Shown here: positions 46,085 to 57,775 of the stretch, one piece after another
Layout of the letters: every line of letters begins with the position of its first letter
Position numbering within the stretch: the first letter of the stretch is position 1
NCBI GenBank assembly: GCA_036873755.1
Contig: JAVTVY010017291.1
Location: 1 to 64,000 of the forward strand
Direction of reading: 5' to 3'
DNA from: Hanleya hanleyi
Lineage: Eukaryota; Mollusca; Polyplacophora; Lepidopleurida; Hanleyidae
Length of the DNA stretch: 64,000 nucleotides
Notes under the pieces: model-generated
Databases searched by the model: none
Told to the model about the DNA's origin: nothing
Seen by the model: the letters and a program-made list of their open reading frames with translations, nothing else
Made by a program: the position numbers and the translations under genes

Positions 46085-46440
46085 TTCCGCTTAACCTGGG
46101 ACCAGGCTTCGTTTGAATATCATGTGCTTTACATCTCCATGGTGTTTAAGTGAACATGCACAATCAAAGCGTGACTGAGATACATACTTTGGAAACGACA
46201 TGGAAATCTTATCGATAAAGAATAATGATCAGCTATTAGGATTTCATTGAACACTGTTGACTGCTTCTTGCTTGTAGGAAACCATCTTTTATTTTTTCTT
46301 ATTGTTTTTAGTTCATAAACATCTGGAATTGGTGCTAATACTCATACAAAATAAGTCTTATACATGTATGATTATTCACTCAAGGAAATTTTGTTGTGGA
46401 CTAAATACTGAATGTTGGATCTGATGCTTACTATTTGTAT
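46085..46440 (-). mobile_element. Repeat family C copy, inverted
   Basis: CCGCTTAACCTGGGACC, CAATCAAAGCGTGACTGAG, AATGATCAGC, CATTGAACACTGTTGAC, GCTTGTAGGAAACC and a decayed terminal block near TACTGAATGTTGGATC. Confidence 0.65.
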
Positions 46441-46916
46441 TGCTGATTTGCTGCCATCCAGACTGACCTCTACGAAGAACGCCTGCGCAGGTAAATACTC
46501 TTTTTTTTCAGCAGGATAACTTGACTCGGGGATTGTGCTTCAGAAATGACTTCATTAGGTGTGTAGCTTCTTGTTCTGGCCTTGTGACCGAGCGCTTATT
46601 CAGATCTGATTCAGTGAGCGTGCGCGCATACACTCGCAATACCATGTCAATAATATGTCAACAATGCACAATATGATATAAAAGGGCTGTCTTTGCTCCA
46701 ATAATAGAGCAACCCATCAGAGCGCTTCTTACGGTGGACGTCAGAAATTCAATTTATCCAATCTGTGCGCCTGTTAAACCTCCCAATATCAGACTGCTAT
46801 CGGCCTATACAATCTGCACAGATAATTTAACGGCTTACAGGTTCAAACCTACCGATCAGTATATAACATTACCCTGGTTTAACAGTTGACAATTTCGCAA
46901 GAAGCGAATACATCCT

Positions 46917-46962
46917 CGCCATTCCTTTTCACGGGATATCGCCATTCCTTTTCACGGGATAT
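46917..46962 (+). repeat. 23-bp direct duplication
   Basis: Two exact adjacent copies beginning CGCCATTCCTTTTCACGGG. Confidence 0.9.
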
Positions 46963-47451
46963 GCAATTTGTGGACATCCATTTCTCTCATTTTTCCAAGT
47001 GGTTGTTTGTGATTAAAATTACATGCATAATTCAGTTCAGCAATATAATGATACTGTTGTAGTGTCGCTTGATTTGACCAGCTTCCCTTCCATTTCTATG
47101 TCGCTCTGCCATTTGATTTCGACAAATATTTATTTATTTACCTTTTTTAATGTCCTCCAACCGTAACTTTGTTCAAGGCGACTGTTTACCACGACGGTTT
47201 TGAAATGCTTTGTGTTCGCTCGCTGGACCATCGCTGGTCTGCACGCAGTTAAGTGCACCAGTTTCCCGTTCATTTTATCATGTTCACTGGACTGGAGCAT
47301 ACTGGGATTTATTCGACACGTAGCCCTGTCGAACGCGCCGATGAAGTATGTTCGGAAAACGAAGGGACATAGGAAATGATGGAGCGCGTTTGAGTGAGAT
47401 TTTAGTCATCGTGATGTGCGGTTAGTGTGACCAAAATGAAATATTACGTAT

Positions 47452-47543
47452 GAAAGTAACCAGAAGACCCATAGCCCCATAATTACCATGAACACACAAG
47501 ATAGGTTTCCATGATAACTGAAGTATTGCTTTCATACGTAAAT
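47452..47543. repeat. Inverted pair TTACGTATGAAAG / CTTTCATACGTAA
   Basis: 13-base perfect arms at both edges with a 65-base loop; possibly the termini of a very small MITE. Confidence 0.6.
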
Positions 47544-47707
47544 TAAGAAATAATATTTTCACAGGCGTGCTCAATGGTTATTTTACGCATGGTTGGTGTG
47601 GGAAGGTTTATATTTCAGGGCAAGGTCGAACCCCGCATCCTAAAATAAAGAAGACAAATCTCCAGCCCTTGGTGGACAACGAAGTTTCCTCATCGCAAAA
47701 TAGAAAC

Positions 47708-48355
47708 ACTAAAGTCTGTCCATTTTAATTAGTCATCTACTCTGAAGCTTGTCAAAAATCAATAGTTATCCCTGTAACAATTTTCTTTTTTTGCAGCGTG
47801 TATAACAAACTGAACTCTACAAAATGACTAACATTTCTCTGTGATATCGATAATATATCAGGCTTGATCTAACTGTTTAATTCTCTCCATATAAAACGCC
47901 ATTACAGTTGTTTATGTACCGGGCCTTAATTACATAGCGAGACGTAATAATGTATTCATGCTCACTGGCACAAAGGTCATTGATGCCGAATACAGTAATA
48001 ACAGGCGGTCCGTGGGAGTGTCGCTTATATCCCATGCCCAGTGAAATGGTCAAATGATAAACCGTGCACACCTCTATGACCATACACAGAATTGCTGACC
48101 TTTGTACTAGACAACACGAATACATTATGACGTCTCCCTATGTAATTGATTCCCGGTACGTGAAACAACTGTACTGGAGTTTTATATGGAGAGAATTACA
48201 AAGTTGTTCCAAGCGTGATATATCATCGATATCACAGAGAAATGGCAGTCATTTTGTATAGTTCAGTTTGTTCTACAGGATGCAAAAAAGAATATTTGTG
48301 CTGATTATTGACAAGCTCCAAATTAGACGACTAATTAAAATGGACAGACTATAGT
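47708..48355. repeat. Large inverted repeat, about 650 bp with about 290-bp arms
   Basis: Termini ACTAAAGTCTGTCC and GGACAGACTATAGT. Matched blocks inward are TTTTAATTAGTC, TTTCTCTGTGATATCGAT, AATTCTCTCCATATAAAAC, GTACCGGG and AATGTATTC, down to a loop near 47995-48075. Arms differ by scattered substitutions and short indels. No transposase frame. Confidence 0.8.
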
Positions 48356-50312
48356 ATAGTTCATGTCAACTATCGCCAACTATCGTGGTCCAAATACATT
48401 AGGTCATTTGTAAAATTGGTCTTCTTAAAAATAATACAACCACGCATCATCAGTGTGAGAAAATAAAGTAGCTAATTTCCATTACGTCGGTCTAGTCTCG
48501 TGCAGTATCCCACGATCGTGCCACCCATATACTGCTATATCGGATTTCCTGGTCAAATATATAAAAACAGATACATTTTATTGGATCGTTCACCCGTGTG
48601 ACGTACTGCTTTGTGAAGCTAGAATAGGGCATAATACAAGGTGATTAAAGTCAATCTGCTAACGGTAATAAAATGAAATGCGATATTCCTTCAGCTCGGG
48701 AAGGCGTATGTATACAGTACGTAATTTTGCACTAGTACAGCGCCGAACTTTGTAAACTTTCCAATTTCCTTTGGTCAATTCTTTGTAATATTTTCATCAC
48801 ACAATTCACATCACGGCTAACCTTCTTTCGGCTTCTCTTACGATTCAAGTTCGCCGTGGTTAGTTAAATAGCACGAGCCGGTACAACTTTACCATTCGGT
48901 TGTACATTACGTCGTCACGCATGGATATTTTCTATTCTGCATTGCTGTGTGACAATACGTTTATCAGTAAACAAAGTAATAAAAATTTAACAAATATATA
49001 TTGTCACTATTTTAGTATTTCAGTATGGTTTCACATGTGTAAATAAAGCCGTCGAAGTTGGACCAGATGACCTGTATGAGTCACCATATTTACAACACAA
49101 GGAGAGCACTTGAGCTTGAAACGATTTAGATCAATGGAGATCGCCATCCAGCAGGTAAACAGGACGTGGCGTCATAAAACGAACAGTTGTACGGTCGTTA
49201 CATTATGACGTTGCCTATGCGACGTCCAGAAAAACGACATGGGCATGCGTCTGTTACCACTTGGTACACGTAGCCACCTGGCGTCAGTTCGAACTGACGA
49301 ATCCCATTCGTTTGGTCAAGTGCTGTAAGGAAAGATATGAAGGGTTGTGGACGTTGAATAGCTCATAAAAATGATAAATATTACAGACATTCAAATTGTA
49401 GCGGAAAACACATCTCTAATACAATGAAGTGTTTCAATTGTTGTAGAAGTACTAATTGGCTAAAACGTGCATGCGCAGTTGAGTGGAAAATCCACAAGCT
49501 ACCAACTTTCTGAATAATTGCGTTGGCTAGGCCGCTACATTGTGGTTTTCCATGTGGACAAAAGCTTACATTTATGATAATCCTGGCAACCTCAGGTCGA
49601 AAATATAGTTATCCTCGGTCGAAAACTCGCTCCATGTTATAAACATAGGTGAGAGACCAAGAGAACAACTCACATCTTACGGTGGCCCACAGGCCGTGCA
49701 GCAATGTCGCAGACACCCGGGCCAGACAGCATTGTCCAGGGATTAACTTAAGCTATAGTGAGAAGCTGCCATTGTTTTCGTGCTTTGATATCAAGGACTG
49801 AGGTGCAGAAGGAGTATAGACGGGGATCACCGGGGATGAGGATACCAGTGTACTGTATCTTCTATCAATCCCGAAAAATGAGCCTTTTGTTGAGTAAACC
49901 TATTGGAGGATGAAATTAGTTGATGAAACTTGCAATAAGATGAAAAAAGTCGATGTCAAGGACGGTATGAGCTACTGCAATTTTTACTTCCTCATACATA
50001 AAACGACTTTTACAAATTGCCGTTCGGTGATATGGTACCCATTGTCATTCAGGAAAGATTCTAGTGCATAGTAATGTCATGTCGACATAAGACACATATC
50101 GTTAATTCGGTGTCTATCATGAACGCACACGCGATCGGTTATATAACAAACATAATCGGATTAGGTGAAAATATCATAATTAATGAGGGTTTGAAGGTAT
50201 CCTTATTGTCATGGACTATGTATGTTTCCTAACTAATGCTGGATTGCGTCAATTCATCTTACCTGTGGGGTGTCATTGGAATTCATGGCTACATATACAA
50301 TAAATATACCTC
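48356..50312. other. No confident gene
   Basis: One weak hint: ATGGAGATCGCCATCCAGCAG at 49134 meets a donor-like CAG|GTAAAC. Otherwise nothing recognised. Confidence 0.35.
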
Positions 50313-50456
50313 ATGGAAATAACTCGCTGCTTGATAATGGGGTGGCTCATCTACGCGAACCAAGTCAATTCAAGCCTCGACAGAGATTCAACTGGTAAAG
50401 ATCTTCAAGCAGATGAAGGGAGCATGTCCGGATATCATCCGTACACCATCAAATGA
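50313..50456 (+). CDS. Candidate short secreted ORF or first exon
   Basis: 47 codons from an ATG (CTCATGG). The N-terminus MEITRCLIMGWLIYANQV reads as a signal peptide with a likely cut near NQVNSS, followed by a polar acidic tail (LDRDSTGKDLQADEG). A donor-like CTG|GTAAAG at 50394 would cut it after 27 codons, making it a first exon; unspliced, it ends at TGA 50454-50456. No family recognised. Confidence 0.3.
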   Translation: MEITRCLIMGWLIYANQVNSSLDRDSTGKDLQADEGSMSGYHPYTIK

Positions 50457-50698
50457 TCAGTTTTCGCAACACTGTGTTTGTAATGTTCGTTGCAATGCAT
50501 TTTTTTTTCACGAATTTCGCCTTCTGTGCCAATTGCGAAAAAACGGGTAAACACTGCATGCGCAGTCAACGCGTTTTGTCTCTTGTAAAAATATGCAACA
50601 GTATGACAAAATTCGTTGTAGATGAATCTCACATTGTCTTAATTGTTGAAAACCCCACTGATGTGGAGCATGTCACATCAAAATCAGTTACAACATAA
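50453..50698 (+). CDS. Candidate small secreted cysteine-containing protein
   Basis: 81 codons from an ATG that overlaps the stop of the previous frame (ATGA). Residues 1-26 form a strong signal peptide: a basic MISFRN, hydrophobic VFVMFVAMHFFFTNFAF, then CAN. The mature part has three further cysteines (NCEKTGKHCM; LVKICNSM), then VVDESHIVLIVENPTDVEH. An eight-T run in the signal region could mark slippage. The minus-strand frame over it has no motif. It could be a first exon, since ACG|GGTAAAC occurs at about 50545. Confidence 0.3.
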   Translation: MISFRNTVFVMFVAMHFFFTNFAFCANCEKTGKHCMRSQRVLSLVKICNSMTKFVVDESHIVLIVENPTDVEHVTSKSVTT

Positions 50699-51419
50699 CT
50701 GATCCATCTGTAAATCATCATATACGTATGCGAAACTATGAATTAGGGACATCTATAAATGTAAGAATAACCATGGAATCATCTGATGATCCTATGCCGT
50801 CTGTCTATGGGTAATAGTTTTGAAGATCGGTCGGAGAACCGTAGTCATCTAAATATTCTGATGTTATTCTCGATACTGGGATTATTAGCCTGTATACATA
50901 CAACGGTCACCGCGACGAGACTGGAGCACTAAAGTCATCTACATATGCAATAATTTCATTCGTTCTGGGTACTCGTATCCTCTACAATGGCTTCGCCATC
51001 ATTTGAGACCCGTAAAGAAAACACACATCGTTGACAATTTGATGTTCCTTTAGATAATATCCATTAACAGCAGAACAGTTACTTGTTTGAGATGATTTTT
51101 CATCACATCGCCCGAGCTAGCCTATCAAATCTCGCTTGAGCATGTGCTAGAGGCCCTGTGGGTTCTTCATGGTCTCCTATGAACATCCGCGATAAAGACG
51201 CTGCTGAGACGTCTCAGAATTCTAGTTGCCGAGAGAGTTGTCGAATGTGAGTTGCCGAGGGAACTTTCCTGTGGAGTCAGATGCTTGCATCTTAGTTGCC
51301 AGACGTCCTTCATTATTCCCACTACTAATATGTCTCACAAATTTATTAGGATTCAGCCAGTGTACCTAATTCCCGAACTCCGCCTGCTTTACATGTCATT
51401 TCCCACATACAGGCACGGC

Positions 51420-51545
51420 GGAACGGGGGGGGGGGCGCCATACCCCCCCCCCAATATTTTCAGCAAAAAAAAAAACAGACAAAAACAAGAAGAAGAAAAA
51501 CAAGAAAAAAGGCAGAAAGAGATAAAAAAAACGATAAAGCCGAAA
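51420..51545 (+). repeat. Low-complexity G-run, C-run and A-rich tract
   Basis: ACGGGGGGGGGGGCGCC, TACCCCCCCCCC, then a purine-rich AAAAAAAAAACAGAC and AAGAAGAAGAAAAACAAG stretch. Confidence 0.8.
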
Positions 51546-51625
51546 ACCTGTATCTGTATTGAATGCAAATTTTACTTTTCAATTAGCATGAGGGGCATCC
51601 TTGCTCATTTCATCATCCCAGTTAA

Positions 51626-52189
51626 CCCTATCTGGCCTGGGCTTTTAGGGACCTGTCCAGGCCTGGGGGGGCAAATGGCTCCCCCTAATAGTTTTTCTTA
51701 TCCCTTGAGCTAGGGGGCTGAAATTTACCACACTATACCCTTGGGTCAAGCTCTACCAGAAAATGTAAAAAAATCCAAGATGGCCGCTTTGATGACGTTA
51801 CAGTGACGTCATTTTCAAAAACGGCATTTTTTGGTCGATTTTTCGGTCGGATTTTCCGAATTTTGTATTTATGCAATTTCTCCGCAAAAACTGCATGATA
51901 AATTAGGAAATATTAATGTGATGTGAAATAAAATAGATTTTGCCCACTTTTCATCGCGGAAAAGCAGAAATGTTGAAGAAAGGTGACAAAAACATCACTT
52001 TTCTGGTACCCCACGTGACCGCCATCTTGAATTTACCCATGATCCTCTGCTCAGGGAGTCATGCAAATGGCTCAAAATGACCCCAATATGATAAACTATA
52101 AAGTTTCAGCACTCCATTTTTCGTCGTTCCGGAGATAGCCCAGAAAGTTTGGTAGGGGGGCATTATGGCCCCCTCCAGGCCAGGTAGGG
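51626..52189 (+). mobile_element. piggyBac-type MITE family 1, complete reference copy
   Basis: 564 bp between TTAA at 51622-51625 and 52190-52193. Ends are CCCTATCTGGCCTGGGC and CCAGGCCAGGTAGGG. It carries ATGACGTTACAGTGACGTCA (one intact, one decayed CRE-type octamer), the TTTCATCGCGGAAAAGCAG block, the ACCGCCATCTTGAATTTACC block and CGTTCCGGAGATAGC. No coding potential. Confidence 0.92.
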
Positions 52190-52193
52190 TTAA

Positions 52194-52930
52194 GTCATGG
52201 TTCATCTGTCAAATGCGAGATGGATAGCTTGTACGCCGCAACGAATATCAGCCACTTCAACAGGAAATATTTGTAAGCTTATGATCTCTCCGAACATGCC
52301 CATATTCGAACATAAGTGCCAGGCAATGTCTTCATCTGGTTGCTTTTAAGTCAGATGTTTTTTTTATATTTAAGATACACCATGATGTTGTTTCCTCTCG
52401 GACTTCGAAGACTTTGTCCTTCAGCTTCTTCTCTGCTTAGGGAGCTTCTTGAAATAAGAAATGGAGTTCCTTGATAGGAATGGCATATGCCTGTTAGGCA
52501 ATTCGTATACACCATACCCAGTGTGGTGTTCTGATCTGGATGGATTAGAGTTCCAATTGGAATGGCTCTTGTTATGGCATAGCCATCTTTTGTCTGCCCA
52601 GTTCCAAACAGTATGACATGGAGTTCCTAGGAGTTCCAACTCAGCGCACCATGCCTCTCTGTTTAGAATGCCTTATGTCAGTTCCTATCATGCCCCAATT
52701 CAAGAAGCTATCTTAAAATGAGCTTTAATCTAATTAAACGGAGATTTCAAGAAGGTAGCGTATTGCCAAAAAACACCCTCCATTCATCGGTTGATACTTT
52801 AAACGGACAGTTTCAGTAATAACTGTATAATCCTAATCTGCCTACAAGGTCTGGTATGGAGATGTGAGTACCAGTATACAGAACTGTATCATGGAGGATG
52901 GCTCATTCACACTCACACTACAGAAAATTG
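52194..52930. other. No confident gene
   Basis: 52420-52660 is less AT-rich and open on minus (72 codons), but no motif is visible and its plus frame carries stops. Confidence 0.3.
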
Positions 52931-52956
52931 TACATTTAACATGTATGTTAAATGTA
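52931..52956. repeat. Perfect 12-bp hairpin
   Basis: TACATTTAACAT and its exact complement separated by GT. Confidence 0.85.
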
Positions 52957-53176
52957 TGGTGCAGGTATGCGAGAGTCCGAAATTTGCATTCATTTATAAT
53001 ACATTTCCGATATGGTGTAATTAGATATTTATAATAATTTAACTGTACAGTGCAGCTTGGAGAGTCCCTAATTTCACCTATATGACATAACCATGTGGAA
53101 TGTTTCGGGTGTACATTGATTTGATTGGCTGCAAATAGGGGATGATCCGCCGTATTGAATATATAGTTTTACTTAC

Positions 53177-53217
53177 ATTTCATACCCTGGTGAACGGTCG
53201 CATTCACAGACATTTGA
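53177..53217 (-). CDS. Possible 41-bp exon of an EGF-like protein
   Basis: On minus it is bounded by a pyrimidine tract ending CAACCTACTAG and a consensus donor AT|GTAAGTAAA. One frame reads SNVCECDRSPGYE, which fits the end of an EGF module (C-x-C-x4-GY). One other frame is also open. No neighbouring EGF exons were found, so this may be chance. Confidence 0.2.
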
Positions 53218-54049
53218 CTAGTAGGTTGAGAAAAATTAAATGATTGGATTCACTTAACATTTGAATATCACACTGAGCATATTGAGTATGATCTAGTTTA
53301 GTTATATTTAACCCGTGTGATGAAGGATTTTATATAGTCGGATTTAAAATAAATTCCAGTCCGTTCGTATATAAGCAAATACAAATATTTGGCATAGCTT
53401 CGCCATACAGTGGCCAGGTCATTGGCATATGGACATGATGTATGTAACCACCTTGTGATATTTGCTTGTACATACGAGTCTTCCTTATACGTGTAATGTA
53501 CGGTGAAATCAATGGTTTTTATCTACATTTCACTTGGATTTTTAAATCTGTATATTTCTGAAGCATTTCCTATATGGATGACGAGTTGGTAAAATTGAAC
53601 AAATCACGCATGAAATTGCTAGATTTCATGTAATGACACTTTCGTATTTCATTATATTTGCAACGTGCACTACATAGATGTTATATATGACTATTTGCAT
53701 ATGTTACACACGGTTATGATAAATGGATATTTGATAACATTTCCTAGACTATATAAACGTGTGCAAATTGCAGGATTTGAAACCAATGAAAGGTGCTCGC
53801 ACATGCGGATGATCACACGTTTAATAGCATATGCAAATCTATTTGCATATAATTTTCTAGGATGGTCATTCGAATCTTGTCGGTTTCATGAACATATATC
53901 AATATAAATACTGTGAAACACATGCATCTCTAAATGTTTGTTCATGATATGTGTGACATTTTATTGTATATAGGCCAGGGGTGGAGCAGTTAATATTTAT
54001 TTTATTTTTGCTTCAGCATTTTTTGTCGGGGCGCAAAATTGGATAACCG
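53218..54049. other. No gene seen
   Basis: AT-rich with recurring ATTTGCATAT words; an 80-codon frame (53665-53907) has no motif. Confidence 0.35.
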
Positions 54050-55330
54050 ATATATAGCCATGCGTCTGGTTCCTTCATGTCATGATGACCCAGCTTCGTA
54101 GGCGGGCACTACCGGTATGTTAGCCTTCCTGCAAACTTCCATCCGCCGTTGAAAGTCCAGATCTACGGAAAATAGATCTACAATAGTCGCTCCCGATCTT
54201 GGCGATAGAGAGCGTACTCTCAGATCTGGTGTTAATCATAATTGTAAAATCCGTCAACTACGCAGAAGAAATCTATCCATCTCCGTCCTCTCCATACGTC
54301 CAGTCGGTTAGAGACTTCTGTCAAATCAAAGCGGAAAACGATGCGTGGCTGGTGATTCTTTTCGGCGCTTCTATTAGAATAATGATAATTCCTCCATACT
54401 ATGGTCCCCTCGCGTTCTGTCGCTCAAATCCACTCAGGAAACGAAGTCCTGTAACCCAAATGTCTTCACCTTGGTATAGGTAGCCCGTAATGTAACGGTT
54501 GCGCTGGAGCGACCCGGCTATAAATGACAGACGCGCGGACCTGAGAGAAGACCAGCATAAATGTTCGACAGCTCTCATGGCGACTGGTCCTATTTGTGCT
54601 TCTTCCGACGTACATTTCCCGTTCTAAAAGTCGACTGTTTTAGTTCATCGTGCCCGATGTCTACATGATGATGCGTCCATATTTCGTCAAATATATGCAT
54701 ATAAAACAATCCACCAAAAGACTCCCGATCGTCTCGTATCATGTAAATAGGCGTCAAACTGGACGATTTCATTTCTGTTTTCGACATATTTTTACATACT
54801 AAGTGGCATGGTGAGAGCGAGTGTGGATTTGTTTTCATGTTCAAATTTGAGTGGACAGATGGATAAACCCCTTAGTGATATTCAGCACTATTGATATGAA
54901 AATTGACAGCTTTAAAGTCGAAAAATCTATCGAAAATGAAACACAATATGCCTTGCTTTCGGCGCGTCGAACAGCCTTGTCTCCCATTATGCCAGGGCCG
55001 TAGCTTAAATTGTATGGAATTTGTCTTGAATCATCAACCGCACTTATCTTCAATCCGATCACCATCCCACCATTAATACACAGCGTATAAGTACCGATCT
55101 GCCTTCCCCGATATCCCAAGTTCACTTCGGGCACATGATGACTATTGCAAAGACATATTTAAAACTATCACCCCAAAGACATCGAGAGAGGCTAGAAAAG
55201 ACATGTAACTGTTGGTCGACTGCCATTTTGTCCTGGTATACCAGATCCGAGAGGAGAATCGCCGCGCACACACTTCCCCTGGCTAACATTTTCCCTTCGG
55301 ACATTTCCCGTCATGGACTGTTTACTTTCC
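54050..55330 (-). pseudogene. Frame-broken coding-like region, possibly lectin-like
   Basis: Read right to left, several protein-like stretches follow one another in different frames. First comes a signal-peptide-like start (MLARGSVCAAILLSDLVYQ) with VFSSLSRCLWGDSFKY. Then PEVNLGYRGRQIGTYTLCIN through GPGIMGDKAVRRAESKAY; then SLTPIYMIRDDRESFGG and FYMHIFDEIWTHHHVDIG. A segment reading SFIAGSLQRNRYITGYLYQG, EDIWVTGLRF follows, and by a frame change TIVWRNYHYSN, RIVFRFDLTEVSNRLDVW and RRWIDFFC. The spacing of the last pieces recalls a C-type lectin domain (GxLxxI...WIGL...W...C). Frameshifts and no clean exon borders suggest a decayed gene. The plus strand is also open at 54199-54483, so strand is not certain. 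Confidence 0.3.
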
Positions 55331-56154
55331 CTGTATTTAATTTTACCAGTATGAGCATAGTTTTCTTGTTTTTTTTTCTTATTAAAATATGTATTTTCAA
55401 CAAAACTTTATTTTTATTTCATTACAAAAAGTTCATATTTTACACATAAATGTGGAAGAAAGTCTGTATGCCGAAGTTAATGTCTGTTTTGCCGCCTGAT
55501 TATTTATCTTTGTATGTAATTTCTGAGAGGGCACGTAAGTTGATTAGAACTTGTCCCCAATCCTATTGCTATTATTGAGGTAATCAAATATGTTTAAACT
55601 AAGAAAGTCTAATGCTAAAGGACGTGTTCGCTTTAGATGGATATCTTTCCCTTCAGAGTCGCTCTCTGTTGCTCTATTGTCTCGCTCCGAGCCGGCCGGT
55701 AAATTGTGACGTAATGCTCAGGTATTCCCCAACTCGTTGTCAGACAGGCGAGGCTAGTCTAATGGGAAATTCTGGTTCATATTCTCATACGGCTACCATT
55801 AGCATTTTCATGAACGACCCAGATATTTACGAACAATAATCAGTTATATTAATATATAAACCGACTCGAAAACTGAAAATTCACTGCCAAAAGTTAAGCG
55901 AACAATAATTAAGGAAGTAACTGAAAAAAAAAAATAAATAAGAAAAAATCATATAGGCACATGCATAAACACTTGGGAAAGTAAGCGTCACTACTTGTTG
56001 AGGATCATTTCCTTAATAAAGGCCTTGATATAAGACAAGCTTAACCTTATAACTTTTCAATTCATAGTTACAACTTTCCGATGCTCTAAGACGAAATTAT
56101 ATATGTGTAACAATTATTGTTTTGTTAAGCTGGATCGTCAGAATATTTAATCGG
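55331..56154. other. No confident gene
   Basis: AT-rich. A 75-codon plus frame (55612-55839) has no motif. Confidence 0.35.
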
Positions 56155-56245
56155 GGATTTGGGGATTCGAACCTAAATGTTGGTTTTCTTTTGATCCTTA
56201 GTCCGACACTGTAATCATTCGGCCAAGCAGCTGTTACAATTATCA
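56155..56245 (-). mobile_element. tRNA-derived sequence (pseudogene or SINE head)
   Basis: On minus, GCTTGGCCGAATGATTACAG resembles a class-II tRNA A box (TGGCCGAGTGGTTAAGG), then GTCGGACTAAGGATC as anticodon arm, and the exact B box GGTTCGAATCC about 45 bases on. No intact acceptor stem is visible, so a functional Ser/Leu tRNA is unlikely. Confidence 0.55.
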
Positions 56246-57449
56246 GCATGAGGAATCATGTGCCGAATGGCGGTGAACTACACCCTTTCAGAGCATTACA
56301 AGCGTTTTGACATATTTCAATATTATGAAAATATGACCCCTCTAAGCAAAACAATTCTTCAGTATCATTTTGGATCAAACCTACCGCATTTCGATATGTA
56401 AGACTCGTTTTGGTTAAAGATGTCATATTTTATATATGACGGATTCCCTTCAAGAATATCGCCAAAAATTGCAAAAACAAACAAATGCTTATTTCCTAAT
56501 ACTCGTAATATTTGTTGACAAATCTCTTTTCGGTGAAAATTGAGAACATGAAAATTCAGTATTTTCTCTCTCGAGCTAATAACTTTCAAAATGAACGACA
56601 GGAAAATATATTTTCGGTTTATAAACGAAACACAATAAGGAAAAAATACGGTCAAACCGAACACCTCCTTTCGAAATATACTATCAGAATGCAGTGGCCA
56701 TTTTCCCCAGTCGTCCTATGATAAGGTATTGTACAGTGTCAATGTTTTACTTATTTTGAAAAGATTTTTTCTAAATTAATTAAATGAATTCTGTTTTGTT
56801 GCCGGCTGGTACTTTTCCCCCGAATAATATGGAAATTAACTGTTTAGGTTTTACTGTATTCTGTTAAACATGATCAACACAATCTGGATGCATCTGTATT
56901 AAATCATGGTTAAACTAGCATTTAATTGCCCCGGTATTTCTGGGTTGAGCCAAAGTAAAGGACTAGGTTATTATGTAATCTTCATTCAGGCTTCAAATGT
57001 GTATACTTGATGTTTGTTTATGGGGGATTAGTCATGTTTATGGAGGATTAGTTCAGCTGGCAATTATTAGATTTTGTCATTCTTATCTCAGCTGAGAATA
57101 TGCTGGAACAAAATAATCTCAAAATAAATATCTCCCGACCAGGGCCAAAAGGCGGTACATGGGGATGGGTTCATGTTCTCAAATGTTGGTGTTTAGTGCC
57201 TCCCCCTCCCCCTGATTCCCCCGATCCACCCCCCTGGTAAAAATGAACAGTCCCTTAGCATATTTTTACAAGGTTCACGATTTTTTTGAATCCCCAGAAC
57301 ATTCCAGTAAACATCATCTTTCTATTTAAATCCACTCATGACTAAAGAGTAAGATTCCTATTCAACAAGTCACTGATGCTTTCAAATATTTGCAATATAA
57401 TTACCGTGTATCATTTCGACAATTAGCATGATATTGGATATTCATGTAT
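56246..57449. other. No confident gene
   Basis: AT-rich with opposing 99- and 69-codon frames at 56365-56721 lacking motifs; a C-rich patch at 57200-57240. Confidence 0.35.
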
Positions 57450-57775
57450 ATAACGTTTCGTTGCGTGTCTATACTCCTTTGTCGCCCCTGCTCGGGTGTG
57501 CCTGTCGTTGGGCAGGGGGCTGGACTGTCTTCCACGATATGGCTCGCCCTGGTGGGTCCCTGGCCCAGGTGGGGGTGTGGTTGTCGGTAGAAGATGGGAA
57601 TGGAGCCATTTCCGGCAGACCGCACCCCAGTGGGTCAACGCCGTGACAATGGAGTCAATGTAATTCATTTCTTGTTATTGTCCTATAATCATATTGATCA
57701 TGTGGGGGGAGGGATAAATAATTGTATGTTCCGCGTGGGCGCCTGATTTGGTAATAAATATATTCTATTCTATTC
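57450..57775 (+). mobile_element. Probable retroposon 3' part with (ATTCT)n tail
   Basis: A GC-rich block (GGGCAGGGGGCTGGACTGTC, GCCCAGGTGGGGGTGTGG), unlike its surroundings, is followed by GGTAATAAATATATTCTATT and ends TTCTATTCTGATG. The AATAAA plus ATTCT-repeat tail fits a non-LTR element. No reverse transcriptase motif is visible. Confidence 0.45.

Noticed and set aside
51252..51713. 153-codon plus-strand ORF
   Set aside because: Spans homopolymer runs, an A-rich tract and the end of a MITE; no conserved content.
56155..56245. Functional tRNA gene
   Set aside because: A and B boxes are recognisable, but I could not pair an acceptor stem or a clean anticodon stem, so it is called tRNA-derived only.
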